Of a DNA stretch of 64,000 bases, positions 8,919-17,419 are shown one piece after another. The notes below the pieces were generated by a model that worked only from the letters and a program-made list of their open reading frames with translations, ran no database searches and was not told the origin of the DNA. Source of the stretch: Corynebacterium diphtheriae (lineage in GTDB: Bacteria; Actinomycetota; Actinomycetes; Mycobacteriales; Mycobacteriaceae); the NCBI RefSeq assembly GCF_001457455.1, contig NZ_LN831026.1, positions 434,001 to 498,000 of the forward strand, read 5' to 3'. Positions within the stretch are counted from its first letter, which is position 1. Every line of letters starts with the position of its first letter. A program made the position numbers and the translations under genes.

Positions 8919-9326
8919 ATGAGCAACACCGAAAACAACAACGCAAAGCGTCTTCCAGTGGGCAAGGATATCTCCACCCGCCGTCGTATCGCTCGCGCAC
9001 GCCGTCACGACCGTATCCGCAAGAACCTGCGTGGCACCGCCGAGACCCCACGTCTCGTCGTGCACCGCTCTTCTCGCCACATGCATGTTCAGGTTATCGA
9101 CGACATCGCTGGTCGTACCCTGGCTGCTGCTTCCACCTTGGAAGCAGAAGTACGCGCACTTGAGGGCGATAAGAAGGCTAAGGGTGCAAAGGTCGGTCAG
9201 CTGATCGCCGAGCGCGCACAGGCTGCTGGCATCACCGCTATCGTCTTCGACCGCGGTGGCTACAAGTACCACGGCCGTATTGCAGCTTTGGCTGATGCAG
9301 CTCGCGAAGGCGGTCTGAAGTTCTAA
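8919..9326 (+). CDS. rplR: 50S ribosomal protein L18
   Basis: 5S rRNA-binding large-subunit protein. 135 residues including a basic N-terminal extension ([20 protein letters not shown]) and the core [18 protein letters not shown]; closes with [25 protein letters not shown] pattern typical of L18. Follows rplF by 2 nt. Confidence 0.97.
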
Positions 9327-9366
9327 TGACTGCTATCTCCATGAACCTCAACGGAAGGATTGCGTA

Positions 9367-9993
9367 ATGCCGGGACGTGAACGGCGTGACGGCGGACGCT
9401 CCGCCGACGACAACCAGAAGAAGAACGACCGCCGCGGCGGTCGCCGCGATGATCGTCGCAACCAGCAGCAGGACGAGCGCTCTCAGTACATCGAGCGCGT
9501 CGTGACCATCAACCGTGTGTCCAAGGTCGTGAAGGGTGGTCGTCGCTTCAGCTTCACCGCTCTCGTGATCGTTGGCGACGGCAAGGGAATGGTCGGTGTT
9601 GGTTACGGCAAGGCCAAGGAAGTTCCAGCTGCAATCCAAAAGGGTGCAGAAGAAGCTCGTAAGAACTTCTTCCGCGTTCCAATGGTTGCTGGCACCATTA
9701 CTCACCCAGTTCAGGGCGAGGCTGCAGCCGGCATCGTTATGATGCGCCCAGCTGCTCCTGGTACCGGTGTTATCGCTGGTGGTGCTGCACGTCCAGTCCT
9801 CGAATGCGCAGGCGTTCAGGACATTCTGTGCAAGTCTCTTGGCTCCGACAACGCCATCAACGTGGTCCACGCCACCGTTGCTGGCCTGAAGCAGCTCAAC
9901 CGCCCAGAAGAGGTCGCCGCACGTCGTGGCAAGACCTTGGAGGAAGTTGCTCCAGCTCGTATGCTGCGCGCTCGCGCAGGACAGGAGGCTTAA
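9367..9993 (+). CDS. rpsE: 30S ribosomal protein S5
   Basis: Small-subunit protein involved in decoding accuracy. 208 residues; the first 40 or so are a charged, low-complexity actinobacterial extension ([20 protein letters not shown]), then the double-stranded RNA-binding-like S5 domain ([19 protein letters not shown]) and the C-terminal domain. AACGGAAGGA precedes the start. Confidence 0.96.
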   Translation: MPGRERRDGGRSADDNQKKNDRRGGRRDDRRNQQQDERSQYIERVVTINRVSKVVKGGRRFSFTALVIVGDGKGMVGVGYGKAKEVPAAIQKGAEEARKNFFRVPMVAGTITHPVQGEAAAGIVMMRPAAPGTGVIAGGAARPVLECAGVQDILCKSLGSDNAINVVHATVAGLKQLNRPEEVAARRGKTLEEVAPARMLRARAGQEA

Positions 9994-9996
9994 ACC

Positions 9997-10182
9997 ATGG
10001 CCCTGAAGATTACCCAGCACAAGGGTTTGGTTGGTGCTAACCCAAAGCAGCGTAAGAACATGGCTGCTCTTGGCCTGAAGCACATCAACCACTCCGTAGT
10101 ACACCAGGACACCCCAGTCGTTCGCGGCATGGTCAATGTGGTCCGCCACATGGTGTCTGTTGAAGAAGTGGCAGGGGAGTAA
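9997..10182 (+). CDS. rpmD: 50S ribosomal protein L30
   Basis: Small 61-residue large-subunit protein with the L30 ferredoxin-like fold signature: [20 protein letters not shown], then [21 protein letters not shown]. Lies 3 nt after rpsE and 2 nt before rplO; the short gap implies translational coupling. Confidence 0.95.
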   Translation: MALKITQHKGLVGANPKQRKNMAALGLKHINHSVVHQDTPVVRGMVNVVRHMVSVEEVAGE

Positions 10183-10184
10183 TA

Positions 10185-10631
10185 ATGAGCGAACCAATTA
10201 AGCTCCACGACCTGCGCCCAGCAAAGGGTGCAAACAAGCCAAAGACCCGCGTTGGCCGCGGTGAGGCTTCCAAGGGTAAGACCGCAGGTCGCGGTACCAA
10301 GGGCACCAAGGCTCGCAAGCAGGTTTCCGCTGCTTTCGAGGGTGGTCAAATGCCGCTGCACATGCGTCTGCCAAAGCTCAAGGGATTCAAGAACCCTGCA
10401 AAGGTCTACTACCAGGTCGTCAACGTTTCCGACCTCGAGAAGGCTTTCCCACAGGGTGGCGACATTGCTGTAGCTGACATCGTTGCAAAGGGCCTCGTTC
10501 GCCCTAAGCAGCCAGTCAAGGTTCTTGGTAATGGCGAGATCAGCGTCAAGCTGAACGTCACTGCAACCAAGTTCTCCAAGTCTGCAGTTGAGAAGATCGA
10601 AGCCGCTGGCGGCTCCGTGACCGAGGCTTAA
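10185..10631 (+). CDS. rplO: 50S ribosomal protein L15
   Basis: 148-residue large-subunit protein. The N-terminus is the glycine/basic-rich assembly arm ([33 protein letters not shown]), the C-terminus the globular domain. It is followed by a strong terminator. secY, which normally comes next, is displaced by about 12.9 kb of transport and sugar genes. Confidence 0.97.
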   Translation: MSEPIKLHDLRPAKGANKPKTRVGRGEASKGKTAGRGTKGTKARKQVSAAFEGGQMPLHMRLPKLKGFKNPAKVYYQVVNVSDLEKAFPQGGDIAVADIVAKGLVRPKQPVKVLGNGEISVKLNVTATKFSKSAVEKIEAAGGSVTEA

Positions 10632-10646
10632 TTTTAAGCTTCACCG

Positions 10647-10688
10647 AGCTGGTAGTTACTCACTATGAGTAGCTGCCAGCTTTTCTTG
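10647..10688 (+). terminator. Intrinsic terminator after rplO
   Basis: 15-bp stem (10647-10661 with 10667-10681; two G-U pairs), 5-nt loop, then TTTTCTTG. Closes the rpsH-rplO transcript, consistent with the split from secY. Confidence 0.8.
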
Positions 10689-10808
10689 TATATAAACCAC
10701 AATGCCAAGATGTGCTCGGGATAACAAAATTAAAGAAATGTAAGCTGCGACCTTTATTATCGAAGGGTTGGTTTAACCCCGCTATCGCTATGAGAGGTAA
10801 ACACCCTA

Positions 10809-11609
10809 GTGGCAACGCACAATCCGACCCTAAACGACAAAATCTTTGGGTCCGTGGCTAAAAAAGAAGCCCTGCTGAAAACAAATTTCCTCCGATACTT
10901 CACCCGCTGCATCCTCGCCGGTGTTTATCTGACCCTCGGAACCGCATTCTCCGCACAGGTTGGCCAAAAAGTAGAAAACCTAGCCCCAGGACTCGGCTCG
11001 GTCACCTTCGCAATGTTCTTCTTCGTAGGACTCGCCACCATCGTGATCCTCAACGCAGAACTCGTGACCAGCAACATGATGTACATGTCCTATGGCGTAG
11101 TCGGTAAAAAGATCCCATGGCACAAAGCAGCCCTCATGCTCATCGTCTGCGTCATCGGCAACTTAGTCGGTGCCGTAATCATCGGCTACCTGCTCGGACA
11201 ATCGACAGCCTACAGCGGATTGACCCCAGAATCATTCGTCTCTGTCACGCTCGACCACAAATTAGAAAAGCACTCCATGGGACTCTTCGTAGAAGCAATG
11301 CTGGCCAATTTCGTGGTCAACATGGCCATCGTGGGCTGCGCGCTGATTAAAGACATCGCCGGAAAACTTATCTGGCTGATGTTCGTCATCGGCATGTTTG
11401 TAGGCCTTGGCCTCGAACACGTAGTAGCCAACTTTAGCCTCGTCACCCTCGTAGGCTTTGGTTCAGAAGCACATAGTGAATACTTCACCGCCGGCTACAT
11501 CCTGCACAACTGGGGCATCGACTTCTTCGGCAACCTCGTTGGCGGCGGACTATGCATCGGCGGCGTATATGCATGGCTGAATCGCGGCAGCGAAAACTAC
11601 CGCGATTAA
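10809..11609 (+). CDS. Formate/nitrite transporter family (FocA/NirC) channel
   Basis: Pentameric inner-membrane channel for formate, nitrite or a similar small anion. 266 residues with six hydrophobic segments (about 32-55, 70-92, 104-130, 160-180, 190-212, 232-256), including the family stretches ARNGVY-like ILAGVYLTLGT, the re-entrant NAELVTSNMMYMS and a C-terminal HNWGIDFFGNLVGG. Start is GTG 10809 with GAGAGG upstream. It abuts an fdhD-like gene on the opposite strand, which favours formate as substrate, but sequence alone does not decide between formate and nitrite. Confidence 0.85.
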   Translation: MATHNPTLNDKIFGSVAKKEALLKTNFLRYFTRCILAGVYLTLGTAFSAQVGQKVENLAPGLGSVTFAMFFFVGLATIVILNAELVTSNMMYMSYGVVGKKIPWHKAALMLIVCVIGNLVGAVIIGYLLGQSTAYSGLTPESFVSVTLDHKLEKHSMGLFVEAMLANFVVNMAIVGCALIKDIAGKLIWLMFVIGMFVGLGLEHVVANFSLVTLVGFGSEAHSEYFTAGYILHNWGIDFFGNLVGGGLCIGGVYAWLNRGSENYRD

Positions 11610-12344
11610 TTACATATCTACAGCTCCTGCGTAGAGCTTGAAGGTAGCATCGCCCAGTGCTCCAATGAGCGTGATGCCCGCACGGTGGGCGTCGGCAATC
11701 GCGGAAGTAACCGCAGGCGCCGACGAAACCACAGTGCTACAACCACACAGCCGAGCAATCTCAACCACGGTGGCGTCGATAAGCCCTGTGGTGGCAAAAA
11801 TGACGGCGTTATCATGACCTTCGGACATCATCGCCACACCCAGAACTTTCCAGCCTGCTTGATGAGCCGTGAGACACTCCCGAACAACAATCTCGGCACC
11901 ATCAGAGCCGAAAATTCCAGCAGCATGCGTTGCCGCTGTTTTGCGCCTAAGGTCAGCCTGCTTAAGCAACCTACGATATGCCGACTGGATCTGCTCCGGC
12001 GTGCACCTAAGCGTTGATGTTTGTACAGGTTCTGGGGAATCCTCGACAGGGATGATGTCAATATCCATCCGGTTATAAGGATTTACCCCCGCTACCGATC
12101 CCGCACAATAACATGCTTGAGAAACCTGCTGTGCTGAAACAATCACCCCTTGTTGCCGCAGCATGCCGTGGATAAGTTCCACATCGTGCCCGCGGACGCG
12201 ATCAACGGTGGTGTACGGGGTGGCGTCGATAAGCACGCTCAGCTGCTCATCGTTTAACACAGTGCGCTGGCGTGTGCCATGCTGCCACTGATCGTCTTCG
12301 CAAAAGAATGAATCAACAGCGGTCAGCGAAGTTATACGTGCCAT
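11610..12344 (-). CDS. fdhD: FdhD-like formate dehydrogenase accessory protein lacking the CxxC motif
   Basis: FdhD proteins pass sulfur from IscS to the molybdenum cofactor of formate dehydrogenases. 244 residues. Family stretches are visible: VRGHDVELIHGMLRQQGVI, NRMDIDI, ATHAAGIFGSDG (equivalent of the TGGxHxA region), VGxAM-like GWKVLGVAMMSEGHDN, and the C-terminal VVSSAPAVTSAIADAHRAGITLIG. Odd: the CGxC sulfur-carrying pair expected before the THAAG region is missing; only one cysteine (LRCTPE) lies there and the segment looks shortened. Activity is therefore doubtful. Start overlaps the end of the upstream glucosidase gene by 13 bp, with AAGGAG before the ATG. No formate dehydrogenase gene lies in the window. 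Confidence 0.75.
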   Translation of the reverse strand: MARITSLTAVDSFFCEDDQWQHGTRQRTVLNDEQLSVLIDATPYTTVDRVRGHDVELIHGMLRQQGVIVSAQQVSQACYCAGSVAGVNPYNRMDIDIIPVEDSPEPVQTSTLRCTPEQIQSAYRRLLKQADLRRKTAATHAAGIFGSDGAEIVVRECLTAHQAGWKVLGVAMMSEGHDNAVIFATTGLIDATVVEIARLCGCSTVVSSAPAVTSAIADAHRAGITLIGALGDATFKLYAGAVDM

Positions 12345-14041
12345 GAGTCTCCTTCACGCAGCAGCCAAGCAGCACTATTAGCTGCAACAACATCGTGGCA
12401 TTCCTCTGTAGACAACGCGATGTGCCAGCTTTCGGGGACTGCGACATCCTGGTCAAAAGCGACGATCAGCATCACGTCACAACGTCCATCATCAGAATTG
12501 ATGTACGCCAAACAATCCTGCTTCAACCACACAGGAGACAGCCGACCTCGGCCAAAGTTCAAGGACTTTCGGACCTGCAGCATGCGCCTAAAAAGCATAA
12601 GATCGGAATGAGGATCCGACTCTTGAGACGACACTGCCCGATTCTCCCAGCCCTCTGGCTGCGGCAACCAAGTTTGTCCAGTGGGGGAAAACCCAAGGCC
12701 TGGGCGTTGCGACGTCCACGGCAGGGGGATGCGGCAGCCATCACGGCCGGCTTCGCGGTGCTCGGTGCGGAAATACGTGGGATCCTGGCGCAGGGCGTCG
12801 TCAAGCGTGGTGTGCTCTGGCAGATTAAGTTCCTCGCCCTGATAGATGTACACCGAACCTGGCAACGAATACATCAGCATATGCGCAGCGCGGGCGCGAC
12901 GCGCACCGAGGTCAGCGTCGGGTTGCTCGTCGGTAGCGCGGATACCGTTAGGGCGCGCACCTGGGGTACTAAGTCCCAAGCGTGACGACGCGCGAACAAC
13001 GTCATGGTTCGACATCACCCAGGTCGCCGGCGACCCCGTAGGAGCAAGAGCCTCCAAGGACGTATGAATAACACGCCCAAGATCCTCGGAACACCATGGA
13101 CAGATGAGGAAATCAAAATTAAACGCTTGGTTCATCTCATCCGGCTGAACATAATGAGCAATATCAGTTGTCGCATCAACCCAAGCCTCAGCAACCAAGG
13201 CGCGATTACCTGGGTATTCATCCAGAACCGTGCGCCAATGGCGGTAGATCTGATGGACTTCTTCACGGTTCCACATCGGTGGTGGCGGAACGTCCTCGGG
13301 GCTGTCGTGCCCACCTTCAACCATTGTCCAGTGGAACTGCCAGTCGGGCAGCTTTGGGTCCTTGGCAAGGCCATGGGCTACATCAACGCGGAAACCATCG
13401 ACTCCGCGATCAAGCCAAAAACGAAGAATGCTATCAAAAAACTCGACCACATCGTTGTTCGACCAATTAAGATCCGGCTGTGAAGAGTCAAATAAGTGCA
13501 GGTACCACGAGGTATCGTGCTCCCACGGGGAACCGGGGGCGTCGTCACGCGCACATACCTGAGTCCATGCGCTCCCGCCGAAAATAGACAACCAATCGTT
13601 AGGAGGCTCGCAGCCTTGCGGCCCCTTGCCCTCGCGGAACCAATAATGATTGCGCTCCGGAGAACTAGGCCCCGCTTGTAATGCTTCACGAAACCACACG
13701 TGCTGATCGGAAGTGTGATTAGGAACGAGATCGAAAATCACCCGCAGGCCACGGTCATGAGCCTCAGAAATAAGCTCCTCCGCATCGGCGTTGGAACCGA
13801 ACAGCGGATCAACGCTGAAATAATCAGCAACATCATAACCGCCATCACGCTGCGGAGAAGTGTAAAACGGTGATAACCAGATGGCGTCTACGCCAAGGTC
13901 GCGAACATAATCCAACCGAGAGGTGATTCCCCGAAGCGTTCCCATAGGTCCACCCGACGAAGCGAAGGACTTGGGGTAAATTTGGTAAATGGCAGCGTCA
14001 CGCCACCAAGCATGGGGGTCTCTAGTATCCATAGACAACAT
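12332..14041 (-). CDS. GH13 alpha-glucosidase / oligo-1,6-glucosidase-like enzyme
   Basis: Cytoplasmic glycoside hydrolase family 13 protein (569 residues) expected to act on short alpha-glucosides. Barrel regions: AIYQIYPKSF, DAIWLSPFYTSPQRDGGYDV, LVPNHTS, DGFRVDVAHG (nucleophile Asp), LVAEAW (acid/base Glu) and VMSNHDVVR (third Asp), all intact. C-terminal beta domain follows about residue 490. It starts 2 nt after the stop of the next upstream GH13 gene without an obvious ribosome binding site, so it is probably translated by coupling; ATG 14041 or the in-frame ATG three codons later. Exact specificity (alpha-1,4 or 1,6) is not decided here. Confidence 0.88.
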   Translation of the reverse strand: MLSMDTRDPHAWWRDAAIYQIYPKSFASSGGPMGTLRGITSRLDYVRDLGVDAIWLSPFYTSPQRDGGYDVADYFSVDPLFGSNADAEELISEAHDRGLRVIFDLVPNHTSDQHVWFREALQAGPSSPERNHYWFREGKGPQGCEPPNDWLSIFGGSAWTQVCARDDAPGSPWEHDTSWYLHLFDSSQPDLNWSNNDVVEFFDSILRFWLDRGVDGFRVDVAHGLAKDPKLPDWQFHWTMVEGGHDSPEDVPPPPMWNREEVHQIYRHWRTVLDEYPGNRALVAEAWVDATTDIAHYVQPDEMNQAFNFDFLICPWCSEDLGRVIHTSLEALAPTGSPATWVMSNHDVVRASSRLGLSTPGARPNGIRATDEQPDADLGARRARAAHMLMYSLPGSVYIYQGEELNLPEHTTLDDALRQDPTYFRTEHREAGRDGCRIPLPWTSQRPGLGFSPTGQTWLPQPEGWENRAVSSQESDPHSDLMLFRRMLQVRKSLNFGRGRLSPVWLKQDCLAYINSDDGRCDVMLIVAFDQDVAVPESWHIALSTEECHDVVAANSAAWLLREGDSWHV

Positions 14042-14043
14042 TG

Positions 14044-15642
14044 TTACACGGACAAGATGACACCAGAAGTAGGACCCAACTCAACCACGCTGTGATCTGA
14101 GAGATCGGGATATGTCACATCACCACAACGGAAAAGCTCATGTGCTTGGGGCTGCTGAAGCTCGACGCGTATCGGCTTATTACCTGCATTGAGGGCAATA
14201 AGCACATTGTCGCCACCATGATGAGTACGGCGATACACCATAACCTTGGGGTGCTTCTTTAGGAGAGAAAGATCAAACTCTAGATCAGCAAAGCCATCTA
14301 AAGCTGGCAGCTGAGAACGCAACTGAATGAGCTTTTGTACGTGATGGAACAACGAATCCGCACGCTCACGCTGCTGCGCCACATTCTGGGATGTATCAGT
14401 CATGGGGAGGTACAGGGGAGCGTCGCCAAGCGAAAAACCGCCGTTAGGCAACTGGGAATCCCAGCACATGGGGGTGCGCGACCCCGTGCGCGCATAGCCG
14501 CCCTCCTTCGTAGGGATCTCCGCATAGGGAAGCCCAATTTCATCCCCGTAATAAATGAAAGGAAGGCCAGGCATAGTGAGCTGGAACAAGAAGAACAACG
14601 CGCGTTCTTGTTCATTTAGGCGTGGTGCAAGACGCGGGCAGTCATGGTTACCGCTGATAAAACTAAACAGCCCTGCCTCATGGGTGTGCTCCCATTGCGG
14701 CAAATACATATCGAGAAACTCTTGGGCACCCGTAGCGGAATCAGAGTTAAAGAAACTTGCATCATTGCGCCGCTCCAGTGGCGTATCCGTGTTACGTGCC
14801 AAAAGGTTGTAACCATTGCCGCGCCAATCGAGGTAAAAGTCAGCGTCAAAGCCCGCCTCAAACGCTTGAGTAGGCGTGCCCCACTCCGAGACAAAGATGG
14901 CATTAGGAAACTCGGCGCGAACTTGGCTCAACATAGACTGCCAAATACCAATCGTGGCCCGCTTTGAGGTGCCGTCGTTTTTCACAAGCGAATCCGCCAT
15001 ATCCACGCGGAAACCATCGGCACCCTGCGATAACCAGTACTTCATAATCTCAACCATCGCGTCTTGGTTTGCCCGCGGGCCAGGGGCATCTATTGGCTGG
15101 TGCCATGGCTGGGTTAATTCTGCGAAACCATAATTGAGTGCAGGTTGAGATTTGAAGAAATTAATAATGTACGCACCGTTGCGGGGGTGTTCGCCGCCAA
15201 TAAAAGCTAGCCCCTCACCACCCTCAAATGCGTGCGAAGTCCAAATATAGCGGTCATCAAAATCTGTGTATTCACTAGCAGCACTTTGTTGAAACCAGGG
15301 GTGTTGTTCGCTGGTGTGGCCAGGAACCAGATCCAAGATAATGGCAATTCCGCGGGAATGCGCTTGGTGGAAAAGCTCCACCAAATCCTCATGGGTGCCG
15401 TACCGAGAAGCCACCTTTGTGTAGTCGCGCACATCGTAGCCGCCGTCTTTAAAAGGTGAATCAAAGCACGCGTTGAGCCAGATTCCGGTGATGCCAAGGT
15501 CGCTGAGATAGTCGAGTCGCGAGATGATTCCACGGAAATCTCCGATGCCGTCTTTATTGGAATCGGCAAAGCTAGGAGGGTAAATCTGATAGAACGTTCC
15601 CGAGCTTAGCGTGGTGCGAGTTGGAAGGCTTTTCGACGTCAT
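14044..15642 (-). CDS. GH13 alpha-glucosidase-family enzyme (second copy)
   Basis: Second cytoplasmic GH13 protein, 532 residues from the ATG at 15642. Conserved regions: TFYQIYPPSFADSN, GIWLNACFDSPFKDGGYDV, LVPGHTSEQHPWF, DGFRVDMADS (nucleophile), FVSEWG (acid/base Glu) and ISGNHDCPR. The region after DMADS (VKNDGTSKRATIG) differs clearly from the neighbouring gene, so the two are not recent duplicates. An open frame extends further upstream, but its AT-rich start region is non-coding in character; AGAGAG lies just before the chosen ATG. Divergent from musE, pointing to a role in breaking down sugars brought in by the Mus transporter. Confidence 0.85.
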   Translation of the reverse strand: MTSKSLPTRTTLSSGTFYQIYPPSFADSNKDGIGDFRGIISRLDYLSDLGITGIWLNACFDSPFKDGGYDVRDYTKVASRYGTHEDLVELFHQAHSRGIAIILDLVPGHTSEQHPWFQQSAASEYTDFDDRYIWTSHAFEGGEGLAFIGGEHPRNGAYIINFFKSQPALNYGFAELTQPWHQPIDAPGPRANQDAMVEIMKYWLSQGADGFRVDMADSLVKNDGTSKRATIGIWQSMLSQVRAEFPNAIFVSEWGTPTQAFEAGFDADFYLDWRGNGYNLLARNTDTPLERRNDASFFNSDSATGAQEFLDMYLPQWEHTHEAGLFSFISGNHDCPRLAPRLNEQERALFFLFQLTMPGLPFIYYGDEIGLPYAEIPTKEGGYARTGSRTPMCWDSQLPNGGFSLGDAPLYLPMTDTSQNVAQQRERADSLFHHVQKLIQLRSQLPALDGFADLEFDLSLLKKHPKVMVYRRTHHGGDNVLIALNAGNKPIRVELQQPQAHELFRCGDVTYPDLSDHSVVELGPTSGVILSV

Positions 15643-16060
15643 GCTCTCTATCGTACTGAGCTCACGCGAGGTGTTTTTCGGTGTGAGGTATGAGGTTATT
15701 ACCAGTGGGGTAGTGGGGGTAGTGGTGTGGGGATAAAAATATCTGCGAATTGGTTCATTTCTAGCTAAGGCTCTGTTAATATCCATCGGAAGTAGGGGAT
15801 GCGGCTGCACTATATCGTTGCAGTTCGGGTGCACTCGTTGCGCTAAAAGTGCGATTTTCAGGTAGTAAAATGAAATTCCAGTGCAGTGTGTGACTTAGGT
15901 AACTCTATAAAAATTTGTCGGTCTTAGTCACACAATATTAAGCTTACAGCTTGAATGGTGATTACCACCTAGCTTGAAACGTATCCGTGCTGGTCAACGG
16001 ATTGGGCTAGGGGCTTTTGGCTAAACCATAAGTCTTTTTTCTAACTGTAAAGGCGGTGTC
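15643..16060. other. 418-bp divergent promoter region, GH13 genes / musE
   Basis: AT-rich and without a supported gene. It holds small inverted repeats: AAGCT TAC AGCTT (15940-15952) and, nearer to musE, an ATCCGT/ACGGAT pair spaced by 8 nt around 15981-16000. AAAGGCG precedes the musE GTG. These are candidate operator sites for maltose control, without a recognised regulator in the window. Confidence 0.35.
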
Positions 16061-17302
16061 GTGGATATGGTCCACACCAAGAAAATTCTCAGCGTAGTTG
16101 CTGCATCTACCCTGGTCCTCGCAGGCTGTTCCAGCGAGTCCGACTCCAGCAATAAAGCTTCCGGTTCTGGCGCCTCCAACGAGGCAACTTTGACCGTTTG
16201 GGGTCCTCAGGAAGATCAGGATGGCGCTGACGGATGGCTCCAGTCAGTTCAGAAGGAATTCGAAAAGGCTCATCCTGATTACAAGATCACCTGGAAGAAT
16301 TCGGTTGTTTCTGCAGCAGATGCAGGCAAGACGGTGAACCAAGATCCAAGTGCCGCAGCTGATGTATACGTATATGCCAATGACCAGCTAGGTTCGTTGC
16401 TCGATTCTGGTGCGGTTGGTGAGTTGTCAGATGATGGTATGAAGCAGCTCAAGGAACAAGCTGAAGACACGATGGCCGCTACTGTGACCGGCCAAGACGG
16501 TAAGGCATACGGTCTACCGATTGAGCCAAACACTTGGTTCATGTACTACAACAAGTCTAAGCTCAGCGCTGACGACGTCAAGTCTTTCGACACCATGCTG
16601 GAGAAAGCAAAGGTCTCTTTCCCAATCTCTAACTCTTGGTACTTCCCAGCTTTCTATGCTGGTGCAGGAGCGAAGTTCTTCGGTGATGACGGACTTAAAG
16701 CAGACGCAGGCATCGATTTGGGTGCGAAGGCTGGCGATGTAACCAAGTACCTCGCAAACGTTGTTCGTAATCCTAATTTTGTTAATGATGCTGATGGTTC
16801 CGGTATTGGCGGTATGAAGAACGGCTCTGTTGATGTTGTGTTCTCTGGTTCATGGGATGCAAACAACGTCAAAGAAGCTCTCGGCGATAACTATGCTGTG
16901 GCATCTTTGCCTACCTTCAAACTTGATGGCAAAGATGTTCAGATGAAGGCTTTCTCTGGTTCTAAAGCAATTGGCTACAACCCCAACACTAAGAACCCAA
17001 AGATCGCTTCTGAGTTCGCAGCATTCTTGGCTTCTTCTCAGTCTCAGAAATCCCATTTTGAAAAGAACGGCGTTATCCCAGCAGATAAAACTCTCTCTAC
17101 AGATGCAACTATTACCGCTGATCCAGTAGCTGGTGCACTGTTCGAGACAGTAGCAAAAGCTTCTATCCTGCAGCCAACTATCAAGAAGATGTCTGATTTC
17201 TGGGAGCCAGCAGAAAACTTTGGTAAAGGACTTGCCAATCGAGAGGTTGCACCTGAAAATGCTGCCCAAAAGACGGAAACTTGGGCGTCCACTCTGAAGT
17301 AG
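16061..17302 (+). CDS. musE: Maltose/maltodextrin ABC transporter substrate-binding lipoprotein
   Basis: Family 1 sugar-binding lipoprotein, 413 residues. Signal peptide with lipobox LAGC (Cys about residue 23), a Ser/Ala-rich linker, then the MalE-type fold (TLTVWGPQEDQDGADGW, AYGLPIEPNTWFMYYNK, DVVFSGSWDANNVKEAL). It starts at GTG 16061, with AAAGG 7 nt upstream; ATG two codons later is a weaker choice. Next to two permease genes, a small membrane protein and, on the opposite strand, the ATPase, matching MusEFGK2I of C. glutamicum, which imports maltose. Substrate inferred from this synteny and the neighbouring alpha-glucosidases. Confidence 0.85.
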   Translation: MDMVHTKKILSVVAASTLVLAGCSSESDSSNKASGSGASNEATLTVWGPQEDQDGADGWLQSVQKEFEKAHPDYKITWKNSVVSAADAGKTVNQDPSAAADVYVYANDQLGSLLDSGAVGELSDDGMKQLKEQAEDTMAATVTGQDGKAYGLPIEPNTWFMYYNKSKLSADDVKSFDTMLEKAKVSFPISNSWYFPAFYAGAGAKFFGDDGLKADAGIDLGAKAGDVTKYLANVVRNPNFVNDADGSGIGGMKNGSVDVVFSGSWDANNVKEALGDNYAVASLPTFKLDGKDVQMKAFSGSKAIGYNPNTKNPKIASEFAAFLASSQSQKSHFEKNGVIPADKTLSTDATITADPVAGALFETVAKASILQPTIKKMSDFWEPAENFGKGLANREVAPENAAQKTETWASTLK

Positions 17303-17323
17303 TAACTCTGGTTTTTCCAGAAA

Positions 17324-17386
17324 CGTATGACGCTTTGTCATACGAGCCATCTAGATCGTGAGCCCAGTCCTAGTGCTGGGCTCACG
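17324..17386 (+). repeat. Two hairpins between musE and musF
   Basis: First stem CGTATGAC/GTCATACG (17324-17331 with 17337-17344, 5-nt loop); second an 11-bp stem CGTGAGCCCAG/CTGGGCTCACG (17357-17367 with 17376-17386, 8-nt loop). Neither has a T run. Hairpins here typically protect the upstream mRNA, which would give more binding protein than permease, as between malE and malF. Confidence 0.6.
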
Positions 17387-17419
17387 GCATATACAGCCAC
17401 AGGAAGGAAGTGCGGGCTC

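Noticed and set aside
12332..15642. Tandem duplication of the two GH13 genes
   Set aside because: They share only the family motifs; loop regions and lengths differ, so they are old paralogues rather than a recent repeat.
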